Positions 10,121-16,777 of a stretch of DNA of 64,000 nucleotides are shown here, in pieces. Source of the DNA: DASTFY01 sp963813375 (GTDB lineage: Bacteria > Actinomycetota > Acidimicrobiia > Acidimicrobiales > Ilumatobacteraceae); contig CAWEYT010000022.1 of assembly GCA_963813375.1 (NCBI GenBank), forward strand, positions 1-64,000, given 5' to 3'. The translations under genes and the position numbers were made by a program. Numbering within the stretch: the stretch's first letter is position 1; the number at the start of each line of letters is the position of its first letter. The notes beneath the pieces were generated by a model. It was not told the origin of the DNA and did no database searches. It saw only the letters and a program-made list of their open reading frames with translations.

Positions 10121-11377
10121 TCAGGCCGCCGGTGGGGCGGGGATGCCGCTGAGGTCACCGCCCAGCTCGCCGAGCACGGTCAGCGCCTCGTCGACCGTGT
10201 GCACGCCGATGACCTGGAGTGAGCTCCCTTCCGCCTCCAGCTCGGCCTCCTGGACCTGATCGGCCGGCACGAGGAAGTAGTCCGCCCCCACATCCTTGAC
10301 GGCGACGGTCTTCTGGCGCAGTCCGCCGATGTTCCCGACCGATCCGTCGAGGTTGATGGAGCCGGTGGCGGCGATGCGCTTCCCGCCCGTGAGATCGCCG
10401 GGCGTCAGCTCGTCCAGCAGGGTCAGCGTGAACGCCAGGCCGGCCGACGGGCCACCGATCTGATCCGACGAGATCGTCGCCGTGACGGGCAACTCGTAGC
10501 GGATGTCGTCGTGGACCGCGCCGTCGATGGGGACGAAGCCGATGATCGTGCGGCCGTCCGTCGAGCTGGTCAGCGTGACCGGGACCTCCTCGGACTCCTC
10601 GGCTCCCTTGGGGTAGATGGTGAGCGTCACCTGATCGCCCGGCGACTTCCCCTCCAGGAGGGGGCCGATGTCGTCGGCGAGGACGACCGGCTCGCCGTCC
10701 AGGGCGACGATCGCATCACCGGGGTTCAACACCTCGTCGGCGGGTGCCGGACGCACACAGGCGCTCGACGGATCCGACTCGTCCTCGTACTCCAGGCAAA
10801 GGGACTCGATGACCGGTCCGCCACCCGCCAGGCCGACGTCGTACCCGAGCCGCTTGAGCGCGATGTAGGCGGCGATCTCCTTGGAGTAGCCCATCAGCTT
10901 CAGGTTCTCGGCCCGGTTCTCCTCGCGGGTCTGATCGCCGAACAGCTCGCGGGCCGTCTTGACGCTGACGTCGGGGTCGATCGTGCCCACCAGCCGGCCG
11001 AGCACGCTGAGCTTGGGGACGCTCACGGTGACGAACAGCAGCTCACCGTCGGACTCGAAGGTCTCGGCGTCGAGGTCCAACCTCGGGGCGACGGCCTGGG
11101 CCTCGCCGGGCGCAACGCCGTAGCGGTCGCTCGGCAGCCACGTGGCGACGGCGACGAAGACGAGCAGCAGCCCTCCGAGCACCGCCAGCGGGATGCCCCA
11201 GGCGCGCGCTCGCGGCGGGCGCGGCCGCGGGGGCGCCGGCAGCGGGTAGTCGGGGGGCAGCCCGGCCGCCGCCGCGGGAGGCGGCAGTGGAGCAGGAGGG
11301 GGCAACTCGGACCCGACGATGGCGGCGCGAGGAGGCGCCCAGGTGGCGCCGGGAGGCGGCAGTACGCTGTCACCCAT
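10121..11377 (-). CDS. membrane-anchored PDZ / Lon-type (S16) serine protease
   Basis: A 418-residue protease related to the YlbL family. A proline-rich cytoplasmic N-terminus is followed by one membrane segment (WGIPLAVLGGLLLVFVAVATWL), an extracytoplasmic helical part, a PDZ domain (PGDAIVALDGEPV) and a C-terminal Lon proteolytic domain. The catalytic Ser is at about 311 (GGPSAGLAF) and Lys at about 356 (GLRQKTVAVKD), the 45-residue spacing expected for the Ser-Lys dyad. There is no AAA+ module, so it should act on already unfolded or exposed substrates outside the membrane. I chose ATG 11377 over an upstream in-frame start because a divergent gene begins at 11379. It heads a likely operon with the DivIVA and UPF0182 genes. 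Confidence 0.9.
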   Translation of the reverse strand: MGDSVLPPPGATWAPPRAAIVGSELPPPAPLPPPAAAAGLPPDYPLPAPPRPRPPRARAWGIPLAVLGGLLLVFVAVATWLPSDRYGVAPGEAQAVAPRLDLDAETFESDGELLFVTVSVPKLSVLGRLVGTIDPDVSVKTARELFGDQTREENRAENLKLMGYSKEIAAYIALKRLGYDVGLAGGGPVIESLCLEYEDESDPSSACVRPAPADEVLNPGDAIVALDGEPVVLADDIGPLLEGKSPGDQVTLTIYPKGAEESEEVPVTLTSSTDGRTIIGFVPIDGAVHDDIRYELPVTATISSDQIGGPSAGLAFTLTLLDELTPGDLTGGKRIAATGSINLDGSVGNIGGLRQKTVAVKDVGADYFLVPADQVQEAELEAEGSSLQVIGVHTVDEALTVLGELGGDLSGIPAPPAA

Positions 11378-11378
11378 C

Positions 11379-11720
11379 GTGTCTGCGCTCGTCGCGATCT
11401 CCTCCACGACCACCACTTTCGTGACCACGTGGGCGCTGGCCATCGCCGCCGCGTCGATCGTGGCCTTGTTGTTCGTCGACCGTGCGAAGCCTTCCAGACC
11501 GAAGCGGGTGGCGGCACGCGCCCGCCGGCGAGGTCAGCCGCTGGACGCCCTGGCCGTGGTCGAGGAACCGACGATGCTCTACCGGCGCACCCCGATCTGG
11601 AAGCGCTTCTTCGCCTTCACCGGGCTGGGGGTCATGGGCGTCGTCCTCGGCGCGCTGCTGGCGATGATGGTGGCCGTGCTCGTCGTCGCCGCCCTGACGC
11701 TCCTCGCCGGCCTGTCGTGA
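11379..11720 (+). CDS. small two-helix membrane protein
   Basis: A 113-residue hypothetical protein with two membrane segments (TTWALAIAAASIVALLFV and MGVVLGALLAMMVAVLVVAALTLL) joined by a basic cytoplasmic loop rich in Arg. The GTG at 11379 sits one base from the ATG of the divergent Lon-PDZ protease, so each transcript must be leaderless or start inside the other gene. Its stop overlaps the GTG of the next gene (GTGA), which indicates translational coupling with the HEAT protein. No function can be assigned. Confidence 0.7.
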   Translation: MSALVAISSTTTTFVTTWALAIAAASIVALLFVDRAKPSRPKRVAARARRRGQPLDALAVVEEPTMLYRRTPIWKRFFAFTGLGVMGVVLGALLAMMVAVLVVAALTLLAGLS

Positions 11721-12346
11721 CACCGGGCACCGGGTCGCCAGAGGCGGCCGGTGCCGCAGAGCGACGACGGCACGCGGCGCTGGCCGGGCACCAGGGCGAC
11801 GCTGTCCGAGCCGCGGAAGCGCTGACCGACGACGACCCCGCCGTGCGGGCGACCGCGCTCGGAGCGCTCCGGCGGCTCGGTCAGCTCGACAGCACGCTGC
11901 TGCAGGCGTCGCTCGGCGACCCCAGCCCGATCGTGCGCCGGCGGGCGGCCGAGCTGGCCGCGGGGGACCGGGCCGTGTCGCTCCTCGCCGTGCTCGGCGA
12001 CCACGACCCCACGGTGGTCGAGGTGGCGGCGTTCGCCTGCGGCGAGCAGGGACGCCAGGACGATCCGGACGGCGCGGCGGTGGTGGCCCGCCTCGGGGAA
12101 CTCGCCATCGGGCATGACGACGCGCTCGTGCGGGAGGCGGCCGTGGCGGCTCTCGGGGCCATCGGCGACCCGGCCGGGCTCCCGGCCATCCTCGCCGCGA
12201 CCGGGGACAAGGCCACTGTGCGGCGCCGCGCCATCATCGCCCTGGCGCCTTTCGACGGGCCCGAGGTCGATGAGGCGCTCTCCCGGGCGTCAGTCGACCG
12301 TGACTGGCAGGTCCGCCAGGCCGCCGAGGACCAGCTCGCCCCCTGA
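11717..12346 (+). CDS. HEAT-repeat protein
   Basis: A 209-residue soluble protein built from about five HEAT/PBS-lyase-type repeats (for example DDPAVRATALGALRRLG, DALVREAAVAALGAIG and DRDWQVRQAAEDQL), each a pair of helices with the Asp-Pro...Val-Arg signature. Such proteins serve as docking surfaces, and no enzymatic site is visible. The start is the GTG at 11717, which overlaps the stop of the preceding membrane protein by four bases. The pairing suggests a peripheral partner of that protein, which is inference from the overlap alone. Confidence 0.85.
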   Translation: MTPGTGSPEAAGAAERRRHAALAGHQGDAVRAAEALTDDDPAVRATALGALRRLGQLDSTLLQASLGDPSPIVRRRAAELAAGDRAVSLLAVLGDHDPTVVEVAAFACGEQGRQDDPDGAAVVARLGELAIGHDDALVREAAVAALGAIGDPAGLPAILAATGDKATVRRRAIIALAPFDGPEVDEALSRASVDRDWQVRQAAEDQLAP

Positions 12347-12365
12347 CCGCCCGCCCCACGCAAGG

Positions 12366-12414
12366 CTTCTGGCGGGGATCCGTCGCGACCCCCGCGATGT
12401 TCTCGCGCCAGAAG
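12366..12414. terminator. inverted repeat between convergent genes, likely bidirectional terminator
   Basis: CTTCTGGCG (12366-12374) and its exact complement CGCCAGAAG (12406-12414) flank a GC-rich loop between the stops of the HEAT gene and the convergent GNAT gene. There is no T run, as is common in high-GC actinobacteria. Confidence 0.5.
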
Positions 12415-12457
12415 TCTCCGGGCGAGCCGGGCAGGGCTCGAAACTCGGCCCGGGGTC

Positions 12458-12889
12458 TCAGCCCCAGCGATAGACGGTGGTCTCCCGGGCGACGAAGCCG
12501 AGACGCTGGTAGAGGCGGTTCGCCGCCTCCCGCGAGGGACGAGAGGTCAGGTCGACGGTGCGGGCACGACGGCGCTGGGATTCGGCCAGCGCCGTCCGGT
12601 TGAGAGCTTCGCCCACCCCGGCCCCGCGAGCCGCTCCGTCGACCACGACGTCCTCGATCCAGGCCCGTACACCCGTCGGGATGCGGAACACGACGAGCGT
12701 CAGGCTGCCCACGATGCGCCCGTCGAGCCGGGCGACGAGCAGGCTCGTGGCGTCGCCCCCGACGATCTCGGCCAGCTCGTCCGCGGTCGGTGCGGGCGCC
12801 GAACGGGACAACTGCGGCAACAGCCCGGCCATGGCCTCGACCAGCTCAGGCGTGACGTCTCGGACGATCTCGATCGCAGGCTCGGCCAC
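12458..12889 (-). CDS. GNAT family N-acetyltransferase
   Basis: A 143-residue acetyl-CoA-dependent N-acetyltransferase of unknown substrate. Motif A, the acetyl-CoA pyrophosphate loop, is visible as VVDGAARGAGVGEAL (consensus Q/R-x-x-G-x-G/A). It is preceded by the strand WIEDVVV and followed by the motif B region RLYQRLGF, which ends the GNAT fold. Length and motif order are complete. It converges with the HEAT-repeat gene. Confidence 0.88.
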   Translation of the reverse strand: MAEPAIEIVRDVTPELVEAMAGLLPQLSRSAPAPTADELAEIVGGDATSLLVARLDGRIVGSLTLVVFRIPTGVRAWIEDVVVDGAARGAGVGEALNRTALAESQRRRARTVDLTSRPSREAANRLYQRLGFVARETTVYRWG

Positions 12890-12969
12890 GGTCCGACGAC
12901 GGTAGCCCCGGGATGGCGCCCGCTGGCGTCCGTCCTCGACGGGACACCGGGCGCGATCCGTCCGCCCGA

Positions 12970-13019
12970 GCTTGTGTCACGCCTGGGTGCGCTCGGCGGC
13001 CACGACGTGTGACACAAGC
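12970..13019. promoter_or_regulatory. inverted repeat GCTTGTGTCAC upstream of the SCO6745-family gene
   Basis: GCTTGTGTCAC at 12970-12980 and its exact complement at 13009-13019 are separated by 28 bases. The right arm ends 24 bases before the ATG at 13044. The two arms are three helical turns apart, which would suit a dimeric or looping regulator; a hairpin in the leader is the alternative. Confidence 0.5.
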
Positions 13020-13043
13020 GGGGGCCGTCGTAGGGTGCCGCCG

Positions 13044-13967
13044 ATGTCGGCCGTTCCCCTCGTCGGGCCCGCCCGCCGCCTCGCCGCGGCGCTCGAACCC
13101 GTCGCCGCCCAGGTCTACTTCTCGCCCGAGTGCCACGCCGCCTACGCGGAACTCGGATTCGGACCGAGCCCGGGCCAGGCCAACGGCGTCGCCCTGCCGG
13201 ACGGACCGGCCTACTTCACCAGCCGTGGCTCGGTGATGGGACAGGTCCACCCGTCCGTCGTGGCCGCGGCCTTCGCGGTGTTCAACCCCGCCGTCGTGCT
13301 CCCCGCCGTGGCCTACGGCTGGACCCTCACCGATGCCACCACCATCGCCGCCGCTCGTGACGAGGGCGCCATCGCCCAGCTCTGCCGCATCCTCGGGAAC
13401 GAGCCGGCCGGCCTCCATCGCGCCGTGCAGCTGCTGTTGCGCGCCGTCGAGCCCCTCCATCCGGCAGGCAAGCCGCTGTTCTCGGGCCTGACCTCGCTGG
13501 CCATGCCCGAGCTGCCGCTCGGTGTGGCATGGCGGCTCACCGATCTGCTGCGCGAGTACCGGGGCGATGCGCACGTCGCCGCCTGGACCGGGGGCGGCTT
13601 CGATGCCCCCGAGATCGGTCTGCTGACGGAGCTCTACTGGGGCCTGCCGCCCCGCTCCTACCTGCGGACGCGGGCGTGGTCGACGGTCGACCTGGACGAG
13701 GCGCAGGAGCGGCTGCTGACGCGCGGCCTGATCACGGAGGACGGCGCCTCGCTCACCGAGGAGGGCCGGACCGGGCGGGAGGCCGTGGAGGAGATGACGG
13801 ATCTGATGTGCCGCCCGATCACGGACGCGCTCGGGGACGACCTGGAAGAGCTGCTCGCCATCCTCTCGCCGTGGGGAGCCCAGGTCCGGGCGGCCGGCGG
13901 CTACCTCCCGTCCGGTCCCCATGATCTCGCGGCGCGGGTGTCCCGTCCCGACGACGAGGCGGGCTGA
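13044..13967 (+). CDS. SCO6745 (SalK-like) family protein
   Basis: A 307-residue cytoplasmic protein. The N-terminal part (GPARRLAAALEPVAAQVYFSP) and the following helical region with repeated Ala/Pro-rich helices match the actinobacterial SCO6745 family, described as winged-helix-like with a helical N-terminal domain. The C-terminal region (DLDEAQERLLTRGLITED, then LTEEGRTGREAVEEMTDLM) has the spacing of a winged helix with its wing. Biochemical role unknown. I chose ATG 13044 because the upstream in-frame codons overlap an inverted repeat. Its stop is one base from the stop of the convergent selenoprotein gene. Confidence 0.8.
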   Translation: MSAVPLVGPARRLAAALEPVAAQVYFSPECHAAYAELGFGPSPGQANGVALPDGPAYFTSRGSVMGQVHPSVVAAAFAVFNPAVVLPAVAYGWTLTDATTIAAARDEGAIAQLCRILGNEPAGLHRAVQLLLRAVEPLHPAGKPLFSGLTSLAMPELPLGVAWRLTDLLREYRGDAHVAAWTGGGFDAPEIGLLTELYWGLPPRSYLRTRAWSTVDLDEAQERLLTRGLITEDGASLTEEGRTGREAVEEMTDLMCRPITDALGDDLEELLAILSPWGAQVRAAGGYLPSGPHDLAARVSRPDDEAG

Positions 13968-13968
13968 C

Positions 13969-15048
13969 CTACAGCGCGGCCTCGGGGTAGTAGCGCTCGC
14001 CGCCGCCGAGGCGCAGGACGTCGTCGAGCCAGCTCGTGCCGTACACCGCGCCGGCCTCCTGGATGAGGTCGGGGGCCGCGGCGTCGTCCGCCGTGGTGGC
14101 CAGGGTCCAGGCCTGCCGCTTGTAGGTCCAGTTCTCGGGGAACAGGGCGTGGGCCTGCTTCCACCAGGGGATGGCGGCCTCCTCCCCGAGCGTCCGCCAC
14201 AGGTGCTGGCCGAGCTCGAATGAGGCGGCGGCACGGGCCTGATCGACCGAACGCCCGCCGGACCGTGCGGTCACCTGCTCGGGCGACAGCGCGAAGGCCG
14301 ACGCCGGACCCTGCTCCACCCAGTCCAGGATGGCGGAGCGGTACTCGTCGGACTGGTCCGACAGCTTCCGTACTTCGCGGAACATGCGGTCGAGTCGATC
14401 GGGCAGGCCTTCGGGGACCTCCATGTCCCGCAACGGGCTGCGCTGCACCGAGGCGTGCTCGGCCGGGCGGACGATCGTGCCGGCCTCGTCGATCCACACG
14501 GCCGAGGGCACGTTGGTGAACCCGAACAGGTCGTCGGTCACGTGCGCGGTGTCGATCAGCGACGGGTGCGTCGGCTCGGCCGCGTCGATGAAGGGCCGGG
14601 CGTCAGCGGGGTCGATGTCGAGCGCGACCGTCACGACGGTCAGGCCGCGACCCTCGAGCTCGGCATGGAGCCGCTGCCACACGGGCAGCGAGTCGCGGCA
14701 GCCTCACCAGCTCGCCCAGGCGACGAGGAGCACCTTGCGGCCGTGCAACGACGACAGCCGGAACGGGTTTCCGTCGCGGTCCTCGAGGACGGGGTCGGCC
14801 GCTGCCGCGCTGGCCAAGGCCGCGCCCGCGACAGGGGGCCCGAGCGCCCAGAGGCCGTGGTCGGCGTCGTGCACGAGCGGCATGCGGAGGCGCTCGGCGA
14901 TGACCTCGACGTCGAGCGTCCCATCGTCACCGATGGCCCCGGGTGCGGGGATGCAGACCTCGCCCTGGCAGAGCCCTTCCGGCTTGGCTTCCCACCCGGT
15001 CCGGGCCGCGAACTCGGACGGCTCGGCGCGCAGCGACGTGAGCAGCAT
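13969..15048 (-). CDS. ResA-like thioredoxin-fold protein, probable selenoprotein (Sec at UGA 14706-14704)
   Basis: A thioredoxin-like oxidoreductase of about 359 residues read through an in-frame TGA. Before the TGA the protein reads RKVLLVAWASW, and directly after it, in the same frame, GCRDSLPVWQRLHAELEG. The result is W-A-S-W-U-G-C, the WAxxUGC form of a TlpA/ResA active site with selenocysteine at the first redox position. The thioredoxin core continues with TVVTVALDID and the cis-Pro loop FTNVPSAVWIDE. A helical C-terminal domain (residues about 250-359) follows. A compact hairpin just after the TGA fits a bacterial SECIS. Two upstream cysteines (EGLCQGEVC) may be redox partners. ATG 15048 is my choice; GTG 15105 is possible. 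The tail of the protein has no signal peptide, so it may be cytoplasmic. Confidence 0.85.
14672..14690 (-). promoter_or_regulatory. candidate bacterial SECIS hairpin
   Basis: Thirteen bases after the UGA lies CGCUGCC, a five-base loop CGUGU and the perfect complement GGCAGCG (7 bp). The apical loop begins 20 bases after the UGA and has G at its second position. Known bacterial SECIS elements have a small apical loop 16-37 bases from the UGA with G among its first two bases, so both criteria are met. The stem also encodes the LPVWQR stretch of the protein. Confidence 0.7.
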
Positions 15049-15110
15049 CGCCAGAACGTACCCGGGCGGCGGAGCAACCGACAGCGGCACGACCGATAGC
15101 GTCACGAGCG

Positions 15111-16001
15111 ATGGAGCACGTGGTCTGGAGCCGGCGGCCGGCGCTGACCGAGCCCACGATGATCGCGGCGTTCGCAGGCTGGAACGACGCCGGTGACGCG
15201 GCCACCCTCGCCGTCCGCCACCTCATCGAGCAGTGGCGGGCCGAGCCGATGGCCAGCATCGACCCGGAGGAGTACTACGACTTCCAGGCCACCCGACCCC
15301 AGGTCCGCCTGGTCGACGGGCACACCAGGCGCATCTCCTGGCCGGCCAACGAGGCCTTCGCCGCGTCCACGCCGGGAGGCGATGTCGTCCTGCTCCTCGG
15401 CGTCGAGCCCCAACTCCGATGGCGGACCTTCACCCACCAGGTGGCGGGCATCGCCGAGGAGTGCGGCGTCAACGTCGTCATCACGCTCGGGGCGCTGCTG
15501 GCCGACGTGGCCCACCGCCGGCCGGTCTCGCTGATCGGCACCGCCACGGACCAGGCCCTCGTCGACCGCTTCGATCTCCAACGGAGCCGCTACGAAGGTC
15601 CGACGGGCATCGTCGGCGTCCTGCATGACACCTGCCAGGGCCTGGGCGTGAAGTCGCTGTCCCTGTGGGCGGCGGTGCCTGCGTATGCCTCGCAGGTCCC
15701 GTCCCCGAAGGCGGCGCTGGCGCTCGGCGAGGGGGCCTGCCGGGTGGTGGGCACGCCCTGCCCGGGTCACGCGCTGGCCACAGCCGTCCAGGAGTACGAG
15801 GCCAGCATCGACGGTTACCTGGAGCAGGACGAGGATCTGGCGGCCTACGTCCGCCGCCTCGAGGCCGATGGCGACGGGCTCGAGGATGACGACGACGCCG
15901 ACGAGGCGACCGAGGACGAGGTGGGCCTCGACCCGGAGACCGACGCCGAACAGATGGTCGAGGACATCGAGCGCTTCCTGCGGGACCAGGGCAGCAGCTG
16001 A
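15111..16001 (+). CDS. PAC2 family protein (proteasome-assembly-chaperone-like)
   Basis: A 296-residue cytoplasmic protein of the PAC2 family (PF09754), common in proteasome-bearing actinobacteria; its bacterial function is not settled. The N-terminal family pattern MIAAFAGWNDAGDAA is clear, followed by WRTFTHQVAGIAEECGVNVVITLGALLAD and a helical C-terminal part (EYEASIDGYLEQDEDLAAYVRRLE). The last 45 residues are strongly acidic (DDDDADEATEDEVGLD). The ATG at 15111 lies 63 bp from the divergent selenoprotein start. No proteasome genes are in the window. Confidence 0.9.
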   Translation: MEHVVWSRRPALTEPTMIAAFAGWNDAGDAATLAVRHLIEQWRAEPMASIDPEEYYDFQATRPQVRLVDGHTRRISWPANEAFAASTPGGDVVLLLGVEPQLRWRTFTHQVAGIAEECGVNVVITLGALLADVAHRRPVSLIGTATDQALVDRFDLQRSRYEGPTGIVGVLHDTCQGLGVKSLSLWAAVPAYASQVPSPKAALALGEGACRVVGTPCPGHALATAVQEYEASIDGYLEQDEDLAAYVRRLEADGDGLEDDDDADEATEDEVGLDPETDAEQMVEDIERFLRDQGSS

Positions 16002-16004
16002 GCG

Positions 16005-16730
16005 TCAGGGGCCGCCCCGCCAGACGTCGGACCGGGGGGGATCGAAGACGGCCGCCCTGCGCTCACCGCGGATCGCCGCGAAGGCCATCGGCCCCCACCA
16101 GCCTGCGCCACCGGTGGCCGGGGGGAGGTCCTCCGGACCGAACCAGCCCACCCCGCTCGTCTCCAAAGGATGGGCCTGCAGCTCCCCGCCGACGGCGCGG
16201 CAGTGGAAGAGCACCATGTACATGCCGAAGCGGGTGAACCCCATCCGCAGACCGTCGATGACGGCGAGGAGCTGGACGGGCTCGCACTCGACGCCGGTCT
16301 CCTCCCGCACCTCCTTGAGCGCCACCTCGACCGGTGAGTAGCCGATGTCGGCCCATCCAGTCGGGTAGAGCCAGATCCCGGAGTCGGCTCGTTGCACCAG
16401 CAACAGCTCACCTTCGTCGTTGCCGACGATGGCGCCGACGGCCACCTTCGGCGTGACGTAGCCGGGCACGCCCTCGCCGACCGACTCCAGCCACTCCTGC
16501 ACGAAGTGGTCCTGCTCGCGGCGCACCTCCAAGGCGTCGTCGGCCGCCGCCTTGATGTCGGCCGCCACCTTGAGCACCTCTTCGTAGCGCTCCCGCTCGT
16601 AGAGGCTCTCGGTGAAGCCGAGGCCGGTGCGGGCGATGCCGGCGAGCGACTCGCTCCAGCGGATCAGATCCCGGGTGAAGTCGATGGCGGCGGCAGAGTC
16701 GGCGTCGAGTGCTTCCTCCTCCGCAGCCAC
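16005..16730 (-). CDS. NUDIX hydrolase with N-terminal helical domain
   Basis: A 241-residue pyrophosphohydrolase of the NUDIX superfamily with the helical N-terminal domain (residues about 15-80) found in a family of nucleotide-sugar or ADP-ribose hydrolases. The NUDIX box region is GWADIGYSPVEVALKEVREE followed by TGVE. The catalytic Glu pair (EVREE) is kept, but the usual Glu after the first glycine segment is Tyr and the Arg of the box is Lys, so it departs from the strict consensus. Substrate unknown. The stop lies 3 bp beyond the stop of the convergent PAC2 gene. Confidence 0.87.
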   Translation of the reverse strand: MAAEEEALDADSAAAIDFTRDLIRWSESLAGIARTGLGFTESLYERERYEEVLKVAADIKAAADDALEVRREQDHFVQEWLESVGEGVPGYVTPKVAVGAIVGNDEGELLLVQRADSGIWLYPTGWADIGYSPVEVALKEVREETGVECEPVQLLAVIDGLRMGFTRFGMYMVLFHCRAVGGELQAHPLETSGVGWFGPEDLPPATGGAGWWGPMAFAAIRGERRAAVFDPPRSDVWRGGP

Positions 16731-16777
16731 GCCGGCACCCTACCGAGCCGGCACCCGCCCCACCGGTGCGACCAACC

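Noticed and set aside
14704..14706. TGA read as a true stop, giving two separate genes
   Set aside because: The same frame continues with a thioredoxin core directly after the TGA and there is a fitting SECIS, so a single selenoprotein gene is preferred.
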